A program made the position numbers and the translations under genes. Below, piece by piece: positions 5,881 to 12,799 of a stretch of DNA of 12,808 nucleotides (position 1 is its first letter; every line of letters starts with the position of its first letter). Under the pieces are notes generated by a model. It did not search any database and had not been told where the DNA came from. It saw only the letters and a list, made by a program, of their open reading frames with translations. The DNA comes from DASXBA01 sp036406475 (lineage in GTDB: Bacteria > Actinomycetota > Thermoleophilia > Solirubrobacterales > Thermoleophilaceae). Where the stretch lies: contig DASXBA010000121.1 of NCBI GenBank assembly GCA_036406475.1, positions 1-12,808 on the forward strand, in the 5' to 3' direction.

Positions 5881-6779
5881 CAGACGCCGGCGAGGTCCAG
5901 CTCGATCGAGCGGCGGCTCGGCGGGGCGGGGACGAGCTCGGGATGGAGCAGGTGCCCGAGCAGCTCCACGCCCTCCACGAGACGCGGCCCGGGGCGCGAG
6001 AAATAGGCGGCGGCGTCGACGGCGATCACGCGAGCGTCGAGCGCGGCCAGCCGCTCGCGCTGGTCCATCGTCTCCTTGGCCGCGCGCTCGACGTAGTAGC
6101 CGCACGGCATCGAGATCACGACCTCGGGCCGGGCCTGCTCGAGCTCCGTCCAGTCGGCCACCCGCGAACGCTCGCCGGGCATGCCGAGCACGTCCTCTCC
6201 GCCCGCGAGATCGATCATCTGCGGCACCCAGTGGCCGCCGACGTAGACCGGGTCGAGCCACTCGAGAGCCGCCACGCGAGGGCGCTCTGCGCCCTCCACC
6301 GCGTCCCTGACCGCGTCGAGCCGGCCGGCGGCGTCCTCGATCAGCTCCTCGCCGGCGGGGATCGCCTCGGCCGCCTCCGCGAGCCGCGGCACGTCGGCGA
6401 TCACCTCCCCGAGCGTCGACGGGTCGAGCGAGATCACGCGCGGGGTGGTGGGCAGCTCCTCGGCGATGGCGCGCACGTCATCGAATGACACGGCGCACAC
6501 CTCGCACACGGCCTGGGTCACGATCAAGTCCACGTCGAGCTCGTGCAGGACGTCAACGTCGAGCTCGTAGAGCGACTCGCCGCGCTCGGTCCGCTCGCGC
6601 ACGGCACTGTCGATCTGCGCCGCCGACAGCCCCTCGGGCACCACGCTGCGGGTCAGTTGGGGCAGCCCCTCCGCCGCTGGCGGATAATCACACTCGTGGG
6701 TGACTGCGACGACGCTGTCGCCGAGGCCGAGCGCGAACAGCATCTCGGTGGAGGACGGGACGAGAGACGCGATTCTCAT
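5880..6779 (-). CDS. BtuF-like cobalamin/metal-chelate binding protein without signal peptide
   Basis: This 299-residue protein has the two-lobed fold of class III periplasmic binding proteins (BtuF/FhuD, COG0614). It opens directly with MRIASLVPSSTEMLFALGLG, so there is no signal peptide or lipobox, and no permease or ATPase lies in the window. Family marks are HECDYP (28-33), TQAVCEVCAVS (89-98), EWLDPVYVGGHWVPQMIDLAGG (173-194), MPCGY (224-228) and YFSRPGPRLVEG (259-270). C30, C92, C95 and C226 belong to a widespread cytosolic branch usually annotated cobalamin-binding, whose role is not established to my knowledge. The canonical N-terminus fixes the start. There is no Shine-Dalgarno sequence before it, and the divergent dehydratase gene starts only 11 bp away. 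It is the first gene of the three-gene minus-strand run. Confidence 0.82.
   Translation of the reverse strand: MRIASLVPSSTEMLFALGLGDSVVAVTHECDYPPAAEGLPQLTRSVVPEGLSAAQIDSAVRERTERGESLYELDVDVLHELDVDLIVTQAVCEVCAVSFDDVRAIAEELPTTPRVISLDPSTLGEVIADVPRLAEAAEAIPAGEELIEDAAGRLDAVRDAVEGAERPRVAALEWLDPVYVGGHWVPQMIDLAGGEDVLGMPGERSRVADWTELEQARPEVVISMPCGYYVERAAKETMDQRERLAALDARVIAVDAAAYFSRPGPRLVEGVELLGHLLHPELVPAPPSRRSIELDLAGV
6683..6688 (+). promoter_or_regulatory. Possible -10 (GATAAT) inside the BtuF-like gene, for the dehydratase
   Basis: GATAAT on the plus strand lies 102 bp before the dehydratase ATG. The only upstream -35-like hexamer, TTGGGG (6657-6662), is at a long 20-bp spacing. It arises from AT-rich codons (GAT TAT) that are unusual in this gene. 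The intergenic gap is too small for a promoter, so one must lie inside the divergent gene; this is the best-looking site. Confidence 0.25.
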
Positions 6780-6790
6780 GGGAGGAAACG

Positions 6791-7075
6791 ATGGCAGTTC
6801 TGAACGACGACGATGTGGCGCAGCGGCTCGAGTCGCTCGACGGCTGGGAGCGCAAGGGCGACGCGATCGTGAAGGAGTTCAAGTGCAATGACTTCGCCGG
6901 CTCCGTGAAGTTCGTCGACGCGCTCACGCCCGCGGCGGAGGAGATGAACCACCACCCCGACCTGGCGATCTCATGGGACACGGTCACGGTCACCCTCTCC
7001 ACCCACTCGGAGGGCGGCCTCACGGAGAACGACTTCGAGCTTGCGGGCCAGATCGACGGTCTGGGCGGCGTCTAG
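6791..7075 (+). CDS. phhB: Pterin-4a-carbinolamine dehydratase (PCD/DCoH)
   Basis: This 94-residue protein is the usual length of the family. It dehydrates 4a-hydroxytetrahydropterins, recycling the cofactor of aromatic amino acid hydroxylases, and in bacteria lacking such hydroxylases may act in folate or molybdopterin-related metabolism. The signature is complete: E50-x3-H-H-P (EEMNHHPDL), a tryptophan a few residues on (ISWDTV), then the histidine in LSTHSEGG and the following aspartate in ENDFEL. The ATG is set by GGAGG at 6781-6785, 5 nt upstream. No pterin-dependent hydroxylase lies in the window. Confidence 0.92.
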   Translation: MAVLNDDDVAQRLESLDGWERKGDAIVKEFKCNDFAGSVKFVDALTPAAEEMNHHPDLAISWDTVTVTLSTHSEGGLTENDFELAGQIDGLGGV

Positions 7076-7102
7076 CGCCCCCGAATTCGCTGACCCCTTT
7101 GC

Positions 7103-7108
7103 TACGTT
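7103..7108 (+). promoter_or_regulatory. Possible -10 element (TACGTT) before the leader ORF and transporter
   Basis: TACGTT in the context GCTACGTTG lies 15 bp before the ATG of the short ORF at 7124. The same hexamer recurs at 8927. No good -35 hexamer is seen upstream. Confidence 0.35.
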
Positions 7109-7123
7109 GTTCCGCGTCCGCCG

Positions 7124-7171
7124 ATGAGCGACGACGATCCTCCTCGAAGTATTAGGCGCATAACCGGATGA
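7124..7171 (+). CDS. Putative 15-codon leader ORF overlapping the transporter start
   Basis: ATG at 7124 opens a 15-codon frame (MSDDDPPRSIRRITG) ending at TGA 7169-7171, which overlaps the ATG of the following gene as ATGA. It follows the candidate -10 by 15 bp. The transporter itself has no convincing Shine-Dalgarno sequence, so ribosomes arriving through this frame could supply its translation. The peptide has no runs of a single amino acid that would suggest classic attenuation. It could also be a chance frame. Confidence 0.4.
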   Translation: MSDDDPPRSIRRITG

Positions 7172-8562
7172 GCGCCCTGCTCCTCGTCCTGACGGCGGTC
7201 ATCATCGCGATGAACGGCTTCTTCGTCGCGGCCGAGTACGCCCTCGTTCGCTCGCGCCAGAACAAGGTCGAGGCGCTCGAGCAGGAGGGCGCCTCCGGCG
7301 CCGCGCTGCTCCACCGGCAGATCGGCGACATCGACGAGTACATCGCCACCTGCCAGGTGGGGATCACGATGGCCTCGATCGGCCTCGGCGCGCTCGGCGA
7401 GCCGACGATCGCGAACCTGCTCGAAAAGGCCTTCGGCGACGCGACGAGCCACGGCCTGGCGGTCCTGATCAGCGGTGCGATCGCCTACATCGTCCTGACG
7501 GCCAACCACGTGCTGTTCGGCGAGCTCGTGCCGAAGATCTACACGGTCATCCACGCCGAGGGCGTGGGCCGCCGCATCGCCAGGCCGCTCCAGTTCTTCC
7601 ACCGCCTTTTCAAGCCGGTCAGCGCCGGCCTCAACGCGGCGGCGGGCGCGGTCCTGCGCCCGCTCGGCGTCGACCCGGACAGGGCGGGGGAGGAGGAGAC
7701 GAGCTCCGAGGACCTCAAGTTCCTGATCGCGCGCAGCTCGGTGGGCGGCACGCTCGACCCGGGAGAGGCCGACATGCTCCAGGGCGTCTTCCACCTGCAC
7801 GAGCAGGAGGCGCGCCAGATCATGACCCCGATCCCGGCGGTGGTCACGATCGACGTGAGCGCCACCGCCGAGGAGGCGCTCCGGCGCTGCGTCGACTCCG
7901 GGCACACCCGGCTAGTCGCGATCGAGGAGGACAGCACCGACCGCATCCGCGGGATCATCCACATCAGCTCGCTCGCCCGCCGGCTGATGACCGAAGGCCC
8001 CGACGCGCCGATCGAGGGCGGCGTCAAGGACGCGCTGATCGTGCCCGAGACCAAGCCGCTCGACGACCTCCTCGCAGATCTCCAGCGCGAACGCATGTCG
8101 ATCGCGATCGTGGTCGACGAGTACGGCCGCACGGCGGGGCTCGTCTCGGTCGAGGACATCATCGAGGAGGTCGTGGGTGAGATCGCCGACGAGACCGACC
8201 CGGCGGTTGCCGGGGTCCGCCGGCTCGCCAACGGCGACTGGTGGGTGCGCGGGCACGTACCGATCACGGACCTCGCCGACTACGGCCTCAACCTCCCGGT
8301 GGACAGCGAGGCCTACAACTCGGTGGGCGGCTTCGTCTTCGCCGAGCTGGGGCGGCTGCCCAAGCGAGGCGACATGGTGAGGGCCAACGGCTACTCGCTG
8401 CGCGTGGAGTCGGTGCGCGAGAACCGGGTCGAGGCGGTCCGGATCCGGGAGCACGAGGGGCCCCGGCGCGGCCAGGAGGTGCCGAGGGGACCCCATCCGG
8501 TGGAGGAGGCGGCGTCCGCGCCGCCCGAGAACGAGCCGCGCGACGCCTCCCAGGGCGCCTAG
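7168..8562 (+). CDS. CNNM/CorC-type transporter (hemolysin C family: DUF21, two CBS domains, CorC_HlyC)
   Basis: This 464-residue membrane protein resembles magnesium/cobalt efflux and hemolysin-related proteins. Domain order: DUF21/CNNM membrane domain at about 1-165 (AMNGFFVAAEYALVRSR, CQVGITMASIGLGALGEP, HVLFGELVPKIY); an acidic linker; two CBS domains at about 215-275 and 285-340 (IMTPIPAVVTID, MSIAIVVDEYGRTAGLVSVEDIIEEVVGEI); and the CorC_HlyC domain at about 350-428. The extra 35-residue tail is low-complexity and Pro/Glu-rich. The family's MTPR motif at the first CBS domain reads MTPI here. Known members move or regulate Mg2+; the exact ion is not readable from the sequence. It starts by an ATGA overlap with the short ORF before it. 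Confidence 0.92.
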   Translation: MSALLLVLTAVIIAMNGFFVAAEYALVRSRQNKVEALEQEGASGAALLHRQIGDIDEYIATCQVGITMASIGLGALGEPTIANLLEKAFGDATSHGLAVLISGAIAYIVLTANHVLFGELVPKIYTVIHAEGVGRRIARPLQFFHRLFKPVSAGLNAAAGAVLRPLGVDPDRAGEEETSSEDLKFLIARSSVGGTLDPGEADMLQGVFHLHEQEARQIMTPIPAVVTIDVSATAEEALRRCVDSGHTRLVAIEEDSTDRIRGIIHISSLARRLMTEGPDAPIEGGVKDALIVPETKPLDDLLADLQRERMSIAIVVDEYGRTAGLVSVEDIIEEVVGEIADETDPAVAGVRRLANGDWWVRGHVPITDLADYGLNLPVDSEAYNSVGGFVFAELGRLPKRGDMVRANGYSLRVESVRENRVEAVRIREHEGPRRGQEVPRGPHPVEEAASAPPENEPRDASQGA

Positions 8563-8582
8563 GCAGCACCGGCCGGGGGCCG

Positions 8583-8588
8583 TATGGT
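8583..8588 (+). promoter_or_regulatory. Possible -10 element (TATGGT) for the small orphan gene
   Basis: TATGGT lies 26 bp before the ATG at 8615, in the 52-bp gap after the transporter gene, and fits the TANNNT pattern. No -35 is obvious. Confidence 0.3.
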
Positions 8589-8614
8589 TGGCACAAGCGG
8601 AGAAGGAGGAGCAG

Positions 8615-8899
8615 ATGGCTCTCGTACGGGTGGTGGAGTTCGACGAGGTTGGGAGCGACCGGGCCGCCGAGATCAAGCGGCAGGTCGAGCAGGAGGACCC
8701 GCCCGGGGACATGCCGGCAACGGAGATCGTGGTGCTCCACGATGCCGACCAGGGAAAGGCTCTGGTCGCGATCTTCTTCGACTCGGAAGACGACTACGCG
8801 CGCGGGGACGAGATCCTCAACGCGATGTCCGCTGACGATACGCCGGGACGGCGAACCGGGGTGACCAAGTACGAGGTCGCTGCGCGGAGGTCGCTCTAG
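8615..8899 (+). CDS. Small hypothetical protein, possible dimeric alpha/beta-barrel
   Basis: This 94-residue soluble protein is not one I recognise. The start is ATG 8615 because AAGGAGG (8603-8609) precedes it by 5 nt; an in-frame TTG at 8588 would translate the ribosome-binding site. Predicted order is strand (LVRVVEFDEV), helix (RAAEIKRQVEQE), strand (ATEIVVLHD), strand (KALVAIFFDS), helix (EDDYARGDEILNAM), strand (RTGVTKYEVAAR). This beta-alpha-beta-beta-alpha-beta pattern resembles ferredoxin-like/ABM (antibiotic biosynthesis monooxygenase) small proteins. No catalytic residues can be named. The gene lies 52 bp after the transporter gene and probably has its own promoter. Confidence 0.75.
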   Translation: MALVRVVEFDEVGSDRAAEIKRQVEQEDPPGDMPATEIVVLHDADQGKALVAIFFDSEDDYARGDEILNAMSADDTPGRRTGVTKYEVAARRSL

Positions 8900-8909
8900 C
8901 CGGGCCTAT

Positions 8910-8939
8910 CCGTCCGCCGGGGGGACTACGTTCGGACGG
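8910..8939. promoter_or_regulatory. 7-bp inverted repeat bracketing a TACGTT hexamer
   Basis: CCGTCCG (8910-8916) and CGGACGG (8933-8939) are perfect complements 16 bp apart, and TACGTT (8927-8932) directly abuts the right arm. The layout suits either a terminator stem for the upstream orphan gene or an operator around the -10 of the downstream one; no T-run follows. Confidence 0.35.
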
Positions 8940-8970
8940 CAAGTTCCTTCTCCCATCGGAGGCTTGCCCT

Positions 8971-9276
8971 ATGTGGTCCGCCAAGTTGAGCGATTCCCAG
9001 CGTGACGCACTGCGTTCGCTGATCAAGGCGCAGGGCGAGCTCGGAACCTCGCTCAAGGGGGCGCTCGAGTCCCTCGACTACGCGCGCTGGGACGAGCTGC
9101 CGGACGCGACGCTTCCCTGGGACCGCGTCACCGAGCTGGCCCGCGCCCAGGACATCGGCGAGGCCGACGTTGTCTGGGATCTCGCTGCCGGAATGCCGTC
9201 GGACGGCAAGAAGGCCGCAATCAAGCGCAGCGCCGCGGCCCGCCGCGCGGCCAAGTCGCGCCGCCAGGCGGCCTAG
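8971..9276 (+). CDS. Small hypothetical protein with basic Ala/Lys/Arg tail
   Basis: This 101-residue protein has no family I recognise. GGAGG at 8958-8962, 8 nt before ATG, supports the start. Residues 1-75 look helical (LSDSQRDALRSLIKAQGELG, LKGALESLDYARW, WDRVTELARAQDIGEADVVWDLAAG). Residues 78-101 form a positively charged tail (KKAAIKRSAAARRAAKSRRQ) like the nucleic-acid-binding tails of actinobacterial histone-like and ribosome-associated proteins. Nucleic-acid binding is only a guess from that tail. The gene is convergent with the dehydrogenase, with 24 bp between stops. Confidence 0.72.
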   Translation: MWSAKLSDSQRDALRSLIKAQGELGTSLKGALESLDYARWDELPDATLPWDRVTELARAQDIGEADVVWDLAAGMPSDGKKAAIKRSAAARRAAKSRRQAA

Positions 9277-9303
9277 CCGGCCCTCGCTGCGGCTCCTCGG
9301 CTA
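9274..9303. terminator. Short stem linking the two convergent stop codons
   Basis: TAGCCG (9274-9279, containing the + strand TAG) is complementary to CGGCTA (9298-9303, containing the - strand stop). A weak bidirectional stem is possible; it is only 6 bp, with no T-tract. Confidence 0.2.
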
Positions 9304-10077
9304 CTCGTACTCGTAGAAGCCGGAGCCCGACTTCTTGCCGAGCTTGCCCTCGTCGGCCAGCCGGCGGACGGTCTCGGGCGCCTCGACGCCTATCGCCTCG
9401 CCGATCGCCACGGCCACGTCCAAGCCGACGAAGTCGAGCAGCTTGAGCGGGCCCACGGGGTGGCCCGCGCCCAGCTTCATGCATGCGTCGACGCCCTCTG
9501 GCTCGAGGTCGGTGGTCTCGAGCAGGCGGACCGCGTCGAACAGGAACGGAAACAGCAGGCGGTTGACGACGAAGCCGGGTGTGTCGGGGACCTCGACCAC
9601 GGTCTTGTCGAGGTGCTCGCAGAGGTGGCGGAAGTGGTCTCGGGTCTCGTCCGAGGCCTCGCGCGGGAAGCAGAGCTCGACCAGCGCCATCTTGTCCACC
9701 GGATTGAAGAAGTGGACGCCGGCGAAGCGATCCGGCCGGCGGCTCGCGTCGGCAAGCTCCTGCACCGACAGGGCGGAGGTCGTGGTGGCGACCGGCACGC
9801 CGTCGGGCAGGACGCCGTCGAGGATCTCGTAGAGGCCCGTCTTCACCTTCAGATCCTCGGCCACGGCCTCGATCACGAGGGTGCTGTCGCGTAGCGCCTC
9901 GAGCTCCGTCACGACGGAGGCGGCGTCCTCGATCACGGTGGTGGCGCGCTTGGCGGAGGCGTCGCTGCGCGCCCACAGAACGACGTCACCGTGGTCCGAC
10001 GCGAGGCGCGCCAGACCGGTGGCAATGGTCCCGCTTCCGACGATGCCGAGGGTCTCGAAGGGCCTTGGTTGACTCAC
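9301..10077 (-). CDS. 3-hydroxyacyl-CoA (3-hydroxybutyryl-CoA) dehydrogenase, shortened N-terminal domain
   Basis: This 258-residue protein interconverts 3-hydroxyacyl-CoA and 3-ketoacyl-CoA in beta-oxidation or butyryl-CoA/PHB-type metabolism. The Rossmann motif is GIVGSGTIATG (11-21). Catalytic residues S101, H122 (GVHFFNPV), E134 and N172 (FVVNRLLFPF) are all present at exactly the spacing of the human and clostridial enzymes (21, 12 and 50). About 20 residues are missing between the second strand and the VIEAVAEDL strand, in the region that normally forms the CoA-side helical clamp. After the second strand the sequence is WARS (36-39), with no acidic residue, which suggests NADP(H) use. 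The start is GTG at 10077 inside a palindrome. Divergent from a thiolase gene whose product uses the same metabolites. Confidence 0.88.
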   Translation of the reverse strand: MSQPRPFETLGIVGSGTIATGLARLASDHGDVVLWARSDASAKRATTVIEDAASVVTELEALRDSTLVIEAVAEDLKVKTGLYEILDGVLPDGVPVATTTSALSVQELADASRRPDRFAGVHFFNPVDKMALVELCFPREASDETRDHFRHLCEHLDKTVVEVPDTPGFVVNRLLFPFLFDAVRLLETTDLEPEGVDACMKLGAGHPVGPLKLLDFVGLDVAVAIGEAIGVEAPETVRRLADEGKLGKKSGSGFYEYE

Positions 10078-10084
10078 CAGTCAA
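10069..10084. promoter_or_regulatory. Perfect 16-bp palindrome between divergent dehydrogenase and thiolase genes (candidate operator)
   Basis: TTGACT-CACC-AGTCAA covers the dehydrogenase GTG start (10077-10075) and lies 49 bp before the thiolase ATG. TTGACT (10069-10074) also resembles a -35 for the thiolase, with TACCCT (10090-10095) after 15 bp or CCTAAT (10093-10098) after 18 bp. A dimeric acyl-CoA-responsive repressor (TetR or GntR type) bound here could block both genes; the regulator itself is not in the window. Confidence 0.5.
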
Positions 10085-10132
10085 TCGAGTACCCTAATCG
10101 TCCGAAACCGACTCTGGAGGCGCGAAGCAAGC

Positions 10133-11305
<1,173 letters not shown>

Positions 11306-11329
11306 TAGTCCGGAGCTTCAGTTCTGGCG

Positions 11330-11350
11330 CCCCTGGCCGATATTCAGGGG
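11330..11350 (+). promoter_or_regulatory. Hairpin containing the pilin ribosome-binding site
   Basis: CCCCTG (11330-11335) pairs with CAGGGG (11345-11350) around a 9-nt loop, GCCGATATT. The right arm is the purine-rich stretch that must serve as Shine-Dalgarno for the ATG at 11354. The stem could mask translation or act as a weak terminator for the thiolase message. GATATT in the loop could instead be part of a -10. Confidence 0.4.
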
Positions 11351-11353
11351 GCG

Positions 11354-11788
11354 ATGTTGTCTGCCTGGCGAGCGCGATTGCGGGACGAGTCGGGGTTCTC
11401 GTTGATCGAGATCCTGGTCGTGATCATCATCATCGGCATCCTGGCCGCCATCGCGATCCCGGCGTTCCTCGGGCAGAAGCAGAAGTCCCAGGACGGCTCC
11501 GCCAAGTCCGACGCCCGCAACCTCGCCAACCTCGTGGAGGCGTGCGCGACCACCGGCAACGACTACCGCGACTGCGATTCGGCGGCGGAGCTGCCCAAGA
11601 CCGGGCTCGACTACGGCTCGGGTTCGGGTCAGGTGCGGGTCTCCGACTCCACGGCCAACTCGTTCGAAGTCACCGCAGTCTCCAACGGCGCCGGGCACAA
11701 GTTCGTCTGGACGCGTGCCGCGGGCGGCACCGTCAGCCGGAGCTGCACCCCGGTCGACAGCGGCGGCTGTAGCGGCGGCACCTGGTAG
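11354..11788 (+). CDS. Type IV pilin-like protein (prepilin N-terminal methylation domain)
   Basis: This 144-residue prepilin has a short basic leader (14 residues) ending in G14, then F15-S-L-I-E19, with glutamate at +5 as needed for PilD-type cleavage and N-methylation. A continuous hydrophobic helix follows (EILVVIIIIGILAAIAIPAFL), then a soluble head of about 100 residues. C64/C74 and C131/C139 could form two disulfides, the second being the usual D-loop. The mature protein would be about 130 residues. No pilin assembly ATPase, platform protein or peptidase is in the window, so it is an orphan pilin or pseudopilin. The next gene is convergent, with no bases between stops. Confidence 0.9.
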   Translation: MLSAWRARLRDESGFSLIEILVVIIIIGILAAIAIPAFLGQKQKSQDGSAKSDARNLANLVEACATTGNDYRDCDSAAELPKTGLDYGSGSGQVRVSDSTANSFEVTAVSNGAGHKFVWTRAAGGTVSRSCTPVDSGGCSGGTW

Positions 11789-12799
11789 TCAGGCGGCGAC
11801 CGTCGCGGAGGCGAGCGCCCTGACCACGGCCGGCCGGTCCCCGAAGGGGAGCGCCAGCAGCGTGTCCGCGCCTGCCCGCTCGTAGGCCGCGAGTCGCTCG
11901 TCGAGCTCGGCGGGCCGGCAGCAGATCGAGGACTGGTCGATGAGCCCATCGCTAAGCGCGGCGGCGGCCCCTTCGCGGTCGGCTGCCAGGAAGAGCTCCT
12001 GCACGCGCCGAGCCGACTCGCCCTCGCCGAAGCGCTCGGCTGCATCGACGTAGAAGTTCTTCTCCTTGGCGCCCATGCCGCCGAGGTAGATCGCGAGCCA
12101 CGGCCGCGCGCGGTCGCGCGCCGCAGCCGGGTCGTCGTCGACCGAGACCATCACCACCGGCGAGATGTCGACCTCGCGGCCGCTGCGGCGGAAGGGCTCG
12201 AGCAGCTCGTCCGCGTGTTCGGGCGAGAACATGAACGGCAGCCAGCCGTCGGCGATCTCGGCCGTCTGCTCGACCGACCTCGGGCCGATCGCGCCCAGGT
12301 AGATCGGGATCCGCTCCTGCACCGGCTTGGCCAGCAGCTTGAGCGGCTTGCCGAGGTCGCTTCCCTCGAACGGCAGCCTGAACTCCTCGCCCTCGTACTC
12401 GAGCGGCGCCTCGCGGGCCAGCGCCCGGCGGACGATCTCCACGTACTCGCGGGTGCGCGCGGCCGGCCGCGCGAACGCCACGCCGTGCCAGCCTTCCGAG
12501 ACCTGCGGGCCGGAGACGCCCAGCCCCAGCCGGAAGCGGCCACCGGAGAGCACGTCGAGGGTGGCGGCGGTCATCGCCGCCATCGCCGGCGTGCGGGCGG
12601 GAATCTGGAGCAGGCCGGATCCGAGAGCGATCCGCTCGGTGACAGCGCTCAGGTGCCCGAGCACCGAGACCGCGTCCTGTCCCCACGCCTCCGAGACCCA
12701 GACGGAGTCGAGCCCCTCGGCGTCGGCGATGCGCGCGAGCTCCACCTGCTCCTCCGGCGAGAACCACGGCCAGTAGGCGAGGAAGAGCCCAATCCGCAC
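11789..12799 (-). CDS. LLM-class (luciferase-like) F420-dependent oxidoreductase
   Basis: This 336-residue TIM-barrel flavin/F420 oxidoreductase starts at GTG 12799, 9 bp from the window edge. The N-terminus MRIGLFLAYWPWFSPEEQVELA is typical of the family, so the gene is probably complete. Marks are AEGLDSVWVSEAWGQDAVSVLGHLS (28-51), RFRLGLGVSGPQVSEGWHG (88-106) with the cofactor-binding GVSGPQ loop, and PIYLGAIGPRSVEQTAEIADGWLPF (165-189). The VSGPQVxEGWxG form is typical of actinobacterial F420-dependent members. Substrate is unknown; relatives reduce or oxidise hydroxyl, alkene or sugar-phosphate groups. Its promoter lies outside the window. Confidence 0.9.
   Translation of the reverse strand: MRIGLFLAYWPWFSPEEQVELARIADAEGLDSVWVSEAWGQDAVSVLGHLSAVTERIALGSGLLQIPARTPAMAAMTAATLDVLSGGRFRLGLGVSGPQVSEGWHGVAFARPAARTREYVEIVRRALAREAPLEYEGEEFRLPFEGSDLGKPLKLLAKPVQERIPIYLGAIGPRSVEQTAEIADGWLPFMFSPEHADELLEPFRRSGREVDISPVVMVSVDDDPAAARDRARPWLAIYLGGMGAKEKNFYVDAAERFGEGESARRVQELFLAADREGAAAALSDGLIDQSSICCRPAELDERLAAYERAGADTLLALPFGDRPAVVRALASATVAA

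Noticed and set aside
6532..6568. 13-bp direct repeat encoding ELDVD twice in the BtuF-like gene
   Set aside because: The segment aligns with the family without an insertion (L-Y-x-x-D then D-L-I-V-T-Q), so it is chance similarity, not a duplication.
7063..7080. Small GGGCG/CGCCC stem at the dehydratase stop codon
   Set aside because: Only 5 bp with no T-tract, common by chance at this GC content.
8588..8614. TTG start giving the small orphan nine extra residues
   Set aside because: These codons contain the AAGGAGG ribosome-binding site of the ATG at 8615.
9194..9208. TGCCGTC-G-GACGGCA palindrome inside the basic-tail gene
   Set aside because: It is fully explained by coding for MPSDGK; no separate role can be supported beyond the shared 11-mer noted upstream.
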